Origin: Rhynchopus sp. YZ270_cl-10
Lineage: Eukaryota; Euglenozoa; Diplonemea; Diplonemida; Diplonemidae
Reading direction: 5' to 3'
NCBI GenBank assembly: GCA_964035575.1
Contig: OZ037930.1
Coordinates: 930,001 to 994,000, forward strand
DNA length: 64,000 bases
A program made the position numbers and the translations under genes. Below are positions 9,457 through 20,170 of the stretch, piece after piece; the stretch's first letter is position 1, and every line of letters begins with the position of its first letter. The notes below the pieces were generated by a model that did no database searches, had not been told where the DNA came from, and saw only the letters and a program-made list of their open reading frames with translations.

Positions 9457-10305
9457 TTACAGCGGTTGCTGATCTGTTTTTTTACAAAATGCTATACCTT
9501 CAGTTGGGAGCAAAAGAGAGGTAATCTGTGATGGGGAGTATGACGTCTGGAGGGAGGAGATGCTGATGTCACCGCCAAAGTCGTGCTGCGGCAGTGCCGC
9601 TGCGAAGCCGGCGAATTTCGCATCCACAAGCCCCACCACGGTGTTGTACCTTTCTATTTCGGCCACCTTTCTGCTGAGGATGTCTGCAAACATTTGTCTC
9701 TTCTTCTTTGTTGCCTCGCGTACACCGCTTTCTGCAGGGTTGTATACTAACAAGGCAAGACCGTCCGCATACTCATCGGCATCACGTTCCAACCTCTGCA
9801 GATCCTCGACCGACGCAATCATCCGATACGCAGGTCCCCGCATCCGCTTCACAAAGGGGCAGAGGTCATGACGTAAGCGGTCATTCACAACAAAGTTGAC
9901 CGGCCTTTTTTGATACTTCCTCGTATCTTCTGCCTTAAAAACCAATATGGCAGGCAGATCTTCTTCAACCCCATGGTACTCCGCAAAGGTATCGCTTGCC
10001 TCGTGGATGTCGATCTGCCCCACAGAAACACCCTCCACCCCCTTCAGCTCTTTGGTAGTGTTGTAGTACGCATCCATAAAGTGGTCGCAGTCGGGGCAGT
10101 GGTCCTCCCTTACAAACATCACCACGACGTCATTCGCCTTCAACACTGAATAGAAGTTGTCGTCGTCATACACCTTTACATGGTCGGGTCGGGTGAACTC
10201 CCTGTTTGGTGGCAAATCAAGCTCTGGATGCCCTTCAATAGAAATGCGTGGGCGTGCGGCAAAAGCACTGAACAAAAGAGAAAAATAGAGAGTCTGTTTC
10301 AACAT
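9457..10305 (-). CDS. PDI/thioredoxin-like protein with signal peptide
   Basis: A 282-residue protein starting MLKQTLYFSLLFSAFAA, a typical signal peptide. A thioredoxin-type domain follows at about residues 42-140: VVVMFVREDHCPDC places the redox pair C70-P-D-C73 after the central strand, and EEDLPAILVF supplies the cis-proline. The active site is CPDC rather than the CGHC of classic protein disulfide isomerases, so a reductase or a specialised isomerase role is possible. Residues 150-282 hold a second helical region with no second CxxC. The C-terminus (KKTDQQPL) lacks an ER-retrieval signal. The ATG at 10305 is chosen because it begins the signal peptide. A C-rich tract ending CCCCACAG lies about 21 bases upstream on the minus strand (mRNA from about 10326). 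Confidence 0.85.
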   Translation of the reverse strand: MLKQTLYFSLLFSAFAARPRISIEGHPELDLPPNREFTRPDHVKVYDDDNFYSVLKANDVVVMFVREDHCPDCDHFMDAYYNTTKELKGVEGVSVGQIDIHEASDTFAEYHGVEEDLPAILVFKAEDTRKYQKRPVNFVVNDRLRHDLCPFVKRMRGPAYRMIASVEDLQRLERDADEYADGLALLVYNPAESGVREATKKKRQMFADILSRKVAEIERYNTVVGLVDAKFAGFAAALPQHDFGGDISISSLQTSYSPSQITSLLLPTEGIAFCKKTDQQPL

Positions 10306-11025
10306 TTTTGAAGAGGTGTGGAAATGCTGTGGGGTGGTGGTGGTGGTGGTGGTGGGGGTTAGAAAAGAAGAAAAAAGCAAAAAAAAAAAAACTGCTGTTA
10401 AATCTAAACGGTTTAAACAAAACATCAATCCCCCTCCCGCCCCCCTGGTTCAATTGCCCACCGCATTTGAGGTAGAAAGGGAGATGATACTCCACGAAAC
10501 GAGAATATAGGCGGAAGAGGGATCGGCATATCTCACATAGAGAGACTGCATCAAGCTATTCTTCTTCAAAAAAAAAGATCGGGTCTTTTGTTCGTGCGCT
10601 CAAAGCCGGGAAAACAAAAAGGTCAAAAAATTGTGTTAAACTGAAGTACGGTTGTTGTGGTTAATTGAGTGCTCAAAGAAAACAAGCAAGCTTCTGTTTT
10701 TTTCAATCCGTTTTGTTTGCCCTGCAGCGCTGCCTCCAATATTTTTAGAATTGACAACAAGTTGTTTTATCAAAAAAAAAAAAGTGTCAACTTGTCGTTC
10801 CTCACCCCCCTTCTTGTAGTTGGTTTATGCGTTGACGCTCCCACACACTTTGGGGCCATATTCTGCGCAAGAATTACCCCTATTAGTTATCAAACACACA
10901 CAATCTATCTCCCCTGTTGGGTGGTGGTGTTGCGGAGCACGGTTGGGTGAATGAACGACGTGATACTTTCCGCACAAAGTAGTGTGCGTAAAAAGAGCAA
11001 CAAAAAAAAGAGGTTCGTTAATAAA
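10306..11025. other. Intergenic: K repeat
   Basis: Holds a block GGGGCCATATTCTGCGCAAG at about 10850-10905 that recurs at about 46308-46365 and 57042-57095. The rest is AT-rich DNA with homopolymers and a GTG-rich tract near the PDI-like gene. No gene is seen. Confidence 0.6.
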
Positions 11026-11580
11026 TCATTGAAACTTAACGTTGGAGAGATCTGGAACAGGCTGTCCCGGGAATTGCTCCTTGAATTTTTCCATTGCCTC
11101 GTTCATTTTAATCTCATCTGAGCTTGGCTGGCCAAGACGTTTCTGGTGCTGATCGAACATCATTTTCTGTATCGTAGCCTGCGCACCGTCGTCCATTGTG
11201 TTAAAGTTCTTTGGGGGCGGCTTGAGGGTTTTCATATTAATTTTCGGGTGTCCTGCGATGACACAGTGCCACCATTCTTCGTGGTTGAGGTTTGCCTTTT
11301 CCATATGCACTACCAACCGTTCGCCGTCCTCAATTGACCACATGCTGTCTTCCTCTTTTATCCTAGAAAACAAATTACCCGACAGAATCGGAGCTTGTCC
11401 CTTCAGCCCAACACTCAGGGTGGTATTCCCTAGCTTCACCTCGCAGAGCTTCGCCTTTGTCCCCTTTGGAATCGGCACCGTCACTGTCACATCCGACTCA
11501 CCTTGCTCCCATGAATAACCCAATTCTGGGTACTCACATCCACAGTTCTCTGTAGGGGTGATCCCCGCCTCGTCTGACAT
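11026..11580 (-). CDS. NudC family protein (CS domain)
   Basis: A 184-residue protein. A CS/p23-like domain spans about residues 20-110: YSWEQGESDVTVTVPIP at its start, LSVGLKGQAPILSGNLFSRI and SMWSIEDGERLVVHMEK in the middle, EEWWHCVIAGHPKIN at the end. The rest matches the C-terminal part of NudC: helix QKMMFDQHQKRLGQPSSDE and the terminal DLSNVKFQ, equivalent to the conserved SDEQ and F.KAKF segments. NudC proteins are HSP90-linked co-chaperones that support dynein/LIS1 function. The long N-terminal coiled-coil extension of animal NudC is absent. There are no introns, and a poly-T tract followed by AAATG marks the start. The small family member NUDCD2 lacks this C-terminal part, so NudC proper fits better. 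Confidence 0.92.
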   Translation of the reverse strand: MSDEAGITPTENCGCEYPELGYSWEQGESDVTVTVPIPKGTKAKLCEVKLGNTTLSVGLKGQAPILSGNLFSRIKEEDSMWSIEDGERLVVHMEKANLNHEEWWHCVIAGHPKINMKTLKPPPKNFNTMDDGAQATIQKMMFDQHQKRLGQPSSDEIKMNEAMEKFKEQFPGQPVPDLSNVKFQ

Positions 11581-12344
11581 TTAAAAAAAAAGGGTAGTTT
11601 TTCAAAGAATTTAGTGTAGTCCCTGAAGGGGGGGAATGAGGGAGGGGGGATATGTTATGAGAAAAATGCAGCGAAAAATGAAAAAAAAAAAAAAATGGCT
11701 GGAAAATAGAAACTTAACACTCACACAATAAAACCCATGGGAGAGGTTGAGGGTGAAACGCACAACACCTCGACCTGTTTTGGTGAGGAGTGGCTTCTGC
11801 AGCGCGGTTCGTCCCTAGAACCGCGATAGTGTGTTCAAAATGCTTTGTTTCTATTTCCTCCTTCATTTCATGAGGTGACAGCTCCGAGCTTTTTTTTGGA
11901 GGGGCAGTAGAGAGAGATTACAGAGGATGAAGAATTGATTTAAAAAAAAAACTAAGCTTTTTTTTCGGCGGTGGGGAGGTGGTTGGGTGTGTATTTTTTT
12001 TTTTTGTTTTGGAGGGGTTTTTTTTTGTGGTACTCTGCAAAAGGCAAAAGGAAAAAAAAGGTGCTTTGGTGCGTTTTTTTTTTTTTTGTGATGTGTGTGG
12101 GGATAAACTATTGTCTGTCGTGGAAGAAACACAGACAAGTGGGCTGATAAAAAAAAACCCCCCTTTTCTTTTGGCTTTTTTGGCTCCTTTTTTGGTTTTT
12201 TTTTTTTTTGATCATTAGTTGGGTTAGCGTAAAAACTGCCCGTTTTTTTTATGGGTTGTACTTCACTATCCAGGTTTCTTTTTCATTTTTCATTTTTTTT
12301 TTTTCTTCTTTTTCTGCAGTTTTTTTTTTTTACTTGGTATTCAC
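11581..12344. other. Intergenic, homopolymer-rich
   Basis: Long poly-T runs on the plus strand with some G-rich stretches. No gene and no clear member of the repeat families is seen before the MITE at 12345. Confidence 0.6.
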
Positions 12345-12643
12345 CAGGCTCTCCGCTAGGATTTCCGATTTTGAAAATATTCTGTTGATGGTCCACGTTG
12401 GTGGGGTACATGCTTGCGCCGCAGGCGCACGGTACGCAACTTTTTTTTTTACCAACGCCCGATTTTGACTTTTTTGGGACGTTTGAGGACTCACCTCTCC
12501 ATATCTTCTTCTCCTGAGCTTTTTTGACAGGTAGAACGGGTCTGAACCACTTAGCAGAACTTTTTTTCTTTTTTCTTTTTTTCCCCATTTTCAAAAAGTT
12601 CTGTTGACAATCAACAGAACTTTAGTACCTAGCGGAGTGCCTG
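12345..12643. mobile_element. hAT-like MITE with perfect 8-bp target duplication (copy 1)
   Basis: 299 bp. Terminal inverted repeats are CAGGCTCTCCGCTAGG (left) and CAGGCACTCCGCTAGG (right, read inverted). The element is flanked on both sides by GTATTCAC (12337-12344 and 12644-12651), a perfect 8-bp target-site duplication as made by hAT transposases. It carries a GCGCCGCAGGCGC module (about 12417-12440) and a subterminal palindrome around TTCTGTTGACAATCAACAGAA. There is no coding capacity. A copy inverted relative to this one lies at 61971-62267 with a different 8-bp duplication. Confidence 0.93.
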
Positions 12644-15566
12644 GTATTCACTCTCGTCACTTTAGCGCTGCCCGAGGTGGTGTGACCTGCTCTTTTGTTC
12701 TATCCAGAGATAACCCCAGGACCGTTGTCCCGGTTAGTACCGTCTTCACCGTCTAGCAGGACCACGCGGGGTTGCCGATACACTGATTAGGTAGGTGACC
12801 TCTCAATTGCTTTATTGTTGTGTCGACAATCACCTGCTAGTGCAAGATCTGTACTCAAATGTCGCCCGAAGGCTTTTGCTTTTTTATTTTGGGACAGAAA
12901 ATCAAAACAACCCAGGAAAAAAAAACACAAACACCTTCACAATGTGCTGCATGGGTGTTGAATTGGGGTTTTGTTACACATATATATCAGCATGGGTGTG
13001 GTGTGGTATACAGTGTCAGGAGAAACAGCTGTACAGAAGAGAAAAAAAAAACTGGAGCTGGAGCAACAAAATAGAATCTGACTTCAGGTATATGACAAAG
13101 TGAATATGGCAGCGTCCATATTTTAAATAAAAAGTAGAGTTGACATACAAAGCCCTCTCGTGAACAGTGTACGTATAATGACCGGCTGTACCGGGGCGAA
13201 AAACCTTTTCGTTTTATCGCCAAACAAAAAAAAAAAATTAACGGCCACTTTAGAGTGTAGAGGGTCTCATCGGGTAAGCAGGTGGAGGAGCGTTTCTATA
13301 GTTTGATTTTATCTTTTTTTTTTTTTTTTTTTTTTTTTTTGAAAATTTGTTGGAGTAGTGTAGTTGCCTCGGGGTTGTGTTGCCACAATGTTGTGCAATC
13401 TTCACTGTCCACTTTTCTTTTTTTTTTTTTTTTTTTTTTTGCAAAGGGGGATTTGAAAAAGTTTTGAAAAAGTTTGTTTCAACTTTGTTTTATTTTTGTT
13501 CTTGTTTTTGCTACTCTGTTTGTTTTGTATTGCATTTCATTGCAAAGGGGGAGAGAAACCCGTTATTTTGATGAAGAGAGCTTTCTTTTAGAATAAAACT
13601 CAACCCCTTAGAGGTTCTGTCGGCCTCTGCGCAAAAAATAAATAAATAAAATAAAAGAAGAAATCTCGAACGCTGAATACTTTTTTGGTAATCTAAGCAT
13701 ATCATGCTTCATCACAAAAAGAGGGGGAGGAGGAGGAGGAGGAGGGGGTTATAGAAAACTTAAAAAGATGAATGTGTCTCTCTCGTACACACAACTTTCA
13801 ATTTTTTTTTTTTTTTTTTTTCCATTTTACAACCAGCCCTGTTTTCCCTCCCCCCATTTGGATCGTCAATCCCTCCCATTTACAAACTAAATAATGAGGG
13901 TGGGGTGGGGGTTTTTTTAATACAAGCACAACGAGATGACATCAGGGACTGGGAGACTGGGGCATTTTTTGTCTGTTTGTTTTTTTTTTTTTTTGAAAAC
14001 TTGGTTGTATTAGTGTAGTCACCCGAGGATGCACTCCACTATAACTGGGGCTTTATTATTTTTTAACTTGACAGATTTGTATGTGTTTTTTTTTTTGCTG
14101 GGGGTGTATGAACGTACTTCTTCCAACGTAAAGAGAGGGGTGCTTTCAATATAAAAAGTCAAAAAATACAATTTTGTATTTATTTTGTTGATTAGGGTAC
14201 GGGGTGGTTTTTTTTATTTTATTTTTTTTTTTTGGTCACCAAATAAGTAGCAGGGCGGAACGTAAAAACAAAACAGAGACTGAAATATCAGAGTATGGGT
14301 TTTTGGGTGTTTTTTGGGTGAGAGAGAGAGAGTGAGAGCGAGAGAAGAAAAGAAAAACGAAGTTAATTGTTCGTGAACAAAAAGACTTCTCGGAAGGGAA
14401 TTTGAATGGTTTTTTTGTTTTTTTTTTTTTTGCTTTTTGTTAACTCTCGAAAGGGGAGGCTTGAAAGATGAAGTACTTGGAAAAAAACCCCCCTGTGCTC
14501 CCCCTCTCCCCCCCTCCCGAAAAAAAAAAATACTCTTTGTTTTTTTTTTTCCCCCCGAAAACTTTTTGCTATTTTATTTTTTTTTGATTTTCGCAGAAAA
14601 TGCACAATCCGGAGATACCACCTTATCCACACACATCAATATCCGGACAACGTTACAGCTATCCATCTATTTGCAAGGATTGCTCACCCTTTTTTTTTTT
14701 TTTCACCCGCAAACCCTCCAGCATTCACCTGGACTCGGGGTTTTTGGGATTATTGTATTTTTTTTGTCTTTTTGTACTAATTCTCCACAGAGGTGACCCA
14801 AATGTGACAGAACGAGGAAAGAGACACAAAGGCACTCTCTCACTCTTCCGGCATACTTATTCATGAAGCCTTTAAAAAAAAAAAACTAGCCCTCCCGTAA
14901 ACTATTTGAATCAATTTTTGGGATTGACACCCATATTGTTGGGGAGGAAGGTGGTGTAAGGTTATTTTGGTCACTTTTCGTTTCCCTGGATGGTGTATCG
15001 GCGTATTCCGTGTGCTTCTGCGGAGGGCAAGCCCCACCAAAAGGAGGGGTGGTTTTATTTTGATTTTTATTTGTTTTTTTTTTTTTTTGTTGGTTTTTTT
15101 TTGTGTTTTTTTTGTTTTTTTTTTGTTTTTTTTGTTACGTAAGGTTCATTTTTCTCTATATTTTTGTTTTTTTTTTCTTCTCGCATTTCCTTTTTATTCA
15201 TCGAACTGTGCTTAGAGACAGCTGATTTTGGCTTTTTTTTGTATGGGGGAAAAGAAAAAAAAAAAGACAGGAAAACTTGAAAGATTCACTATGCACTGTG
15301 CACACACACAAAGCATTCGGTTATAAATAAGTCGGGGTTGGGGTGGTGTGTGATGTGTGTGTAGGGGGGGAATGTTTTGTGCGCCTGTATGTTTTGCTAT
15401 CTGCTGCATCGTTGGTTTCCTTGGTTTCCCACAACAATATAGTCTCACCTTCGTGGGACATTGCTGTGGACATGGTGTACCAACTATCATACGAACGGAA
15501 GAGAGATGTAATGTCACTCACGGGTAAGTTTTTGACCAAAAAAAACAGAAAATAAGTATTTCAAAC
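12644..15566. other. Gene-free stretch: GC-rich island, L, A, C, C', F repeats
   Basis: Begins with a GC-rich, structured-looking island (about 12652-12785). It then has an L repeat (about 12809-12872, GTCGACAATCACCTG), A (13140-13196), C' (13341-13411), F (about 13759-13800), C (13994-14043) and many poly-T tracts of 10-22 bases. No gene is supported on either strand. Confidence 0.55.
13994..14043 (+). repeat. Repeat family C
   Basis: Poly-T, then GAAAACTTGGTTGTATTAGTGTAG split by the usual spacing, then CACCCGAGGATG and CTCCACTA. TAGTG and CACTA can pair. Other copies in this orientation are near 20021, 21810, 24496, 27653, 27852, 28195, 30056, 36374 and 60543. One reversed copy is at 20119-20170. 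Confidence 0.75.
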
Positions 15567-16286
15567 CATACCTACCCCCCCCCGTGTATATGTCCTGTGC
15601 ATATGTCCGTGTTGGCCGAGGCTCGGACATATACACATGTTTTCGGACATATACACATCCCGGACATATGCACAGTTCAGTGTATACAGTGTACAGTGGC
15701 AAAAACCCATTCCGAGCTTTCCGGCCGGTGCGTTGGCGGGGCATCTCCCCTCAGGGTTTTTCGGGGGATGGGGTTGAAGAAGGGGGAAAATGGGTCAAAT
15801 ACGAGAGGGGGCGGTTGTGAACCATCCCGCCACCAGGCCTCTCCTCCTCTGTGCAGCCTTGAGAGCTTTGTAGCCACCGGTGAGTCACAAGCCGTAGGTA
15901 CATACAAAGAACGCGTAACCCTGCGCTCGCGGAGGTACACCTTAAAATTTGTTCTCCGCTCGCTTCGCTCGCGGAGGTACACCTTCAAAAATTTTTCCGC
16001 TCGCTGCGCTCGCGGAGGTACACCTTAAAAATTTTTCTCTGCTCGCTTCGCTCGCGGAGGTACACCTTCAAAAAATTTTCCGCTCGCTACGCTCGCGGAG
16101 GTACACCTTAAAATTTTTCCCGCTCGCTTCGCTCGCGGAGGTACACCTTAAGGCAGATTTTTACCTCTCACACGGACATATACACCTGTACCTGTGTACA
16201 TGTCCGGAAAATTTTCAGAAAGTCCCGGACATATACACATCAAAATGGGTCCGGACATATACACGGGGGGGGGGGGTAGGTATGCA
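15567..16286. mobile_element. Foldback element with GGACATATACAC arms and a six-unit minisatellite core
   Basis: Ends with inverted CATACCTACCCCCCCCC...GTGTATATGTCC (left about 15567-15593, right about 16252-16284). GGACATATACAC motifs recur several times in each arm (15620-15680 and 16175-16265). The centre holds a direct tandem array at about 15925-16150 of six units of about 41 bp. Each unit is GCTCGCGGAGGTACACCTT plus an AT tract plus CGCTCGCTTC, itself a small hairpin. No protein gene is supported. Flanking target duplications could not be identified. Confidence 0.6.
15925..16150 (+). repeat. Minisatellite, six units of about 41 bp
   Basis: Units share GCTCGCGGAGGTACACCTT and alternate TTAAAATTT with TTCAAAAATTT. 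The joining sequence CGCTCGCTTCGCTCGCGG is self-complementary. The repeats are adjacent, with no unique spacers. Confidence 0.9.
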
Positions 16287-18480
16287 ATCAATAAATTGAT
16301 AGTATAGGAGGGATCAATAAAAATGTTCACAGAAAAGAAGAGAAAAAAATATTGAGTACTTGAAATGCAAAGTACTCTCCAGTGTACCTTGGGTGCGTGA
16401 CTGGGACGAACTCGAACGAACTCGAACGATTTCCCTACATCCACAAAAAAATCACTTTCCATCTGATTAGGTACACAACGTAAGCCTTTACAACGATCTC
16501 TTGGAAAATTTCTTCACAAAACCTACAGTCACATGAGGGGAGAGCGGTGTGTGTGTGTGTGTGTTTGATTACATTAAAAAATAGTAAATCAGGTTTGCGG
16601 GGGGAAGTACAGGAACAATTATTTTCATATATATTTTTTTCTTGGACAAAAGAGAGGAGAGAGATATGGGAAAATATTTTTTTTTTGTTGGGTTTGCAGG
16701 GTGTTTTCCAGGATCTGACATTTTTTTTTTTGGGTGGCATATTTTTTTTTTTAGGCCAAAAAAAAATTCTCCCGCGCGGAAGGCCCCCTCCTAAACACTG
16801 TACATGATTTACCCGAACAGGGCTTCCGCTTGGTTTTTGGTCTCAAAATTTGGCCCCCCCGAGCTTTCTTCGAGCCCTAGCAGTCGTCGCGCGCGCGACT
16901 CCCTGCCAATCACAGGAAGGAGAGGGGAGGGAGGTAGGCGCCGCAGGCGGAAAAAATTGCACTATTCACAATTTTGGCAATGTGATTTTGTCTTTATGAA
17001 GACAGCAAGAGCGCCGCAGGCGCACGGTACGCTACTTTTGCCCTATTTACTTTGGCTTGTGAAGGTGGCGGAGGCTGAACGGCTCGTGAAGGAAGCTGAG
17101 ACGGTGATGATGTTTGTTGGATAGCTGCAGGCAATTCGAGCAACTCAGCGAGCCACGTGCTCTCCATGGTGGGGTCACAGGTCATACAATACTCAAAAAA
17201 AAAAGAAGAAAATCTTGGGTGGCATATATGCCACCCAAAAACCACCCCAAAAATCTTGGGTGGCATGTCATGCCACCCAAAACCACCGTGGAAAACACTC
17301 TGGGTTTGATAATCTGCTTATTAGTGAGAGCTGCCAGTCAGACAACAGTCTGCACTGTGTTATTTTTTTGGGGTGTGGGTGTGGGTTTGGGTTTGGGTGT
17401 GAGCAGGCTTCGCGCTAACTTTTGGAAAAAAATCTGAAAAATCGTGTTTCGGGACCAAAAAAACGCACCTCAAATAGTTGTGCGTCAGGGGGTGAAAAAA
17501 CAGTGTTTTGTGGCATTTCCGAGCCAATCCCGCGCTGTGGTGGGGCATATTCGGGAAAATGGACAAAATTTTAGTGACTTAAATTTTCACAAAATATGAA
17601 CCCATACTCTTAAACAAGGGGCATTTTCAGGTCTGAAAACCCAAATTCAGATGAAATTGTGGTGTTTTGACTGGGAACAGGTAGCGCCGCAGGCGCACGG
17701 TACCCAACTTTTGTCTTTTTATGTTTCCCTTTTTTCTGCTTTCTTTTGATTGCACGAGCCGATTGCTCTCCACGGTGGGGTCACATGTGTGTGCAAAAAC
17801 ACTCTAAAGTACTCTTACTCTGAACGATGAGATTCCTCTGGTTTTAGTAAGGAAACCCCTGTTTGCAAAAAGTGCATAAATTTCCTGTGGCTTTTCCCCG
17901 CCAAGAGGTCGTTTTGTTGCATTTCCGAACCAATCCCGGATTGTGGTGGGGGATGTACGGAAAAATGGACAAAAATGCAGCGACTTAAAATTTGACAAAA
18001 CATGAGCCCATACTCGTAAACAAGGGTTATTTTCAGGTCTGAAAACCCAACGTACTGAAGAAGCTATCGGTAACGTAGTGATGACGGTGGGGTTTCAGTG
18101 ACCACAGAGAAGAGTGAGAAAACCCAGGACGGTTATGGCCTCGGAGGGGGTGTGCCCCATGGCGTCCTAATCAATCTTTATCCGTGAGGGAGGGGGGATC
18201 ATCCTCAGGGGGGATGTGGAGTCGTACTCAAAATAAAATGAACTGTACATAAGTACATCATGTTTAAACATAAAGGAGGGTAGGAACAGGTAGCGCCGCA
18301 GGCGCACGGTACCCAACTTTTTTCTTTTTTTCTTTTCCCTCTTCTCTGCTTTCTTTTGATCGCGCGAGACGATTGCTCACCACGGTGGGGTCACATGTGT
18401 GTGTGAAAACACTCTAAAGTACCCTTACTATGAAATATGAGATTCTCTGGTTTTCTTAAGGAAACCCCGGTTTGCAAAAA
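16287..18480. other. Gene-free stretch: duplicated units with GCGCCGCAGGCGC modules
   Basis: Holds the CAATCAATAAATTGATAG block (16281-16330) and an A repeat (about 16359-16404). A CAGGGCTTCC sequence at 16818 resembles an element end, but no partner end was found. GCGCCGCAGGCGCACGGTAC modules lie at about 17010, 17692 and 18292. Two partly diverged duplications are visible: 17505-17645 against 17910-18053, and 17690-17865 against 18290-18480. The latter contains CCACGGTGGGGTCACATGTG. No gene is supported. Confidence 0.6.
17215..17280. repeat. Two tandem perfect hairpins
   Basis: TTGGGTGGCAT followed directly by its inverse ATGCCACCCAA occurs at 17215-17238 and again at 17256-17280, about 17 bases apart. 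Confidence 0.85.
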
Positions 18481-18883
18481 AAAAAACGCACCACAAAAAT
18501 ATCCAAAAATCCCGGGACAAAGGACAGAAGTTAGCGCAAAGCCTGGGTGTGAGGGTATTTTTTTTTTTTTTTGCTTTGTTTTGTTTTGTTTTGTTTTGTT
18601 TATTTGCATTTTATTTGGTGTTTTACAGGATACCCTTCGTCTTCGCTGTGTTCCCCCTTGAAAAGGAGTGGATACTGATATACGAAGGAACGGGTAGGGG
18701 TCTTTTACATAATTGGGAGGTGTGGGTTTGGGTGGTTAATGAAAAAAGTGGTAAAATATAAAACTGGGTGGTATTTTTTTTTTGTTTCAGCTAACAGTTT
18801 GGGAGATCGACGTTAACTACATCACCCCCTCAGAGTGTAGGGGGCTTGTGACCTCTGTCGATTATTGCTTTCCACCAACAGTA

Positions 18884-18979
18884 CTCCAGGCCTGTTTGAC
18901 GTCCAAAAAAAAAAAAAAAAGTCGACAAATTTCCCATCAAAATCTGTCAAACTTATTTGGACAACCAATTTATTTCGAG
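18884..18979. mobile_element. Stowaway-like MITE (copy 1)
   Basis: About 96 bp flanked by TA on both sides (18882-18883 and 18980-18981). Ends are CTCCAGGCCTG...GACGTCCAAA and, inverted, CTCGAAATAAATTGG...GTCCAAA. The TA target and CTCC terminus resemble Tc1/mariner-related Stowaway elements. A related copy lies at 29578-29676. Confidence 0.6.
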
Positions 18980-19312
18980 TACTGTATTGCAGTAGGTGGT
19001 AAAGTTCTGTGCTGTGTTTTTTTTTTTTGGTTTTTTTTTTTTTTGATTTTTTTTTTGATTTTTCTTTTTTTGATTTTTTTTATTACATTTTTTTTGGTTC
19101 TAGTAATCTGAGAGGGAAAAGGATCGGAACGACCAAAAAATTAAATAGGCTATTTGATCTCCCGTACATCCCACTGTCACACTAGAACCCTTTTTTTTTT
19201 TTGTGTTTTTTTTGTTTTTTTTACAAGAATATTTGTGATCGAAGGGCATATATTGCTTTGTTTTGCTTATTTGGATTTATTTATTTATTTTTTGATATTT
19301 GTATTTGACAGA

Positions 19313-19422
19313 GTTGGCTGTATCGTGATAATTGCCAAACACAATACATAATACACAACACAATACAACTGCGTTGTATTGTATATTATGATATTATGAT
19401 GAACGATTCTCACAATACATCC
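19313..19422. mobile_element. Palindromic MITE family G (copy 1)
   Basis: Two inverted arms built of CTGTATTGTGATAATTG and CATAATATCATAATACAC, giving a near-complete hairpin. Better-preserved copies are at 32081-32192 and 37076-37199. A one-arm fragment is at about 25878-25935. Confidence 0.7.
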
Positions 19423-20170
19423 TCCACTGATGGACCCCCCCTTTCCCCATCCCCTCCCCTCCCCTTTCCCCATATAAAAAAAAAAACGTTACATCTGATT
19501 ACTTATTGTATTGATAGTTCTTTGTACGCCACCATTTTTATTATTTTTTTTTTTTGAAAATGCTTGTTGTTGAAACGTGCCAGTGACCCTGAGCAGCACC
19601 GCTACAGCAGACGACGAACGTTATATATTTGGACTTGAAAAAATAATATTTTTTTTTTGAAAAAATTGTTGGAATAGTGCAGTTGCAACCTGTGCAAGTT
19701 CCACTGTTGACATGTACACAGCACACGGCACCAAAGAAAATACATAATGACCAAGAGAAAAGGTTGTGAGACGAGTGTGCGTCTCTCTCTGCACGACACA
19801 TCTTTACTTTTTTTTACCACTCTCGAAAATAAAAAAAAAGTGAAGTCATCTGTCTTCACGAAGTATGGGGGTAATTCCTGTGTGGGACATTGCACATGAG
19901 TCACAGATGTTCTGTGGTTTGTATCGCATGGACGCGTGTCCCTGTATATGGGAAGTGCTGATCATAAGAGTAAAGTTTAAAATCAACTGTCGAGAAAGAA
20001 ACAAAGATTTTTTTTTTTTTTGAAAACTTGGTTGTATTAGTGATACCCGAGGATGAACTCCACCATATTTTTGTAGCGCAGGAAAAAAAAAAAAACTGGA
20101 ACGAACTGGAATGAAGATAGTGGAGCACACTCTAGGGTGGCTACACTAATACCACCAAAGTTTTCAAAAA

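Larger units (their letters stand above)
18481..20170. other. Gene-free stretch: Stowaway-like MITE, G MITE, F, C', C repeats
   Basis: Contains a Stowaway-like element (18884-18979), a palindromic G MITE (19313-19422), C' (19660-19710), F (about 19770-19806), C forward (20021-20070) and C reversed (20119-20170). Short exon-like frames near 18630-18880 are not enough for a gene call. Confidence 0.55.

Noticed and set aside
15925-16150. CRISPR-like regular repeats
   Set aside because: Units are adjacent with no unique spacers, and the genome is eukaryotic. It is a minisatellite.
16994-17266. Minus-strand frame with MTCDPTMESTWLAELLELP
   Set aside because: A similar TCDPTVES peptide is produced by repeats at 17761 and 18371, so it reflects a duplicated non-coding unit. 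No homolog was recognised.
18620-18880. Two exon-like plus-strand segments (WILIYEG and LTVWEIDVNYITPSECRG)
   Set aside because: Borders look like AG and GT, but the phases do not join into one frame, the strand opposes the gene cluster, and the second segment abuts a MITE. Could be a relic; not enough for a call.
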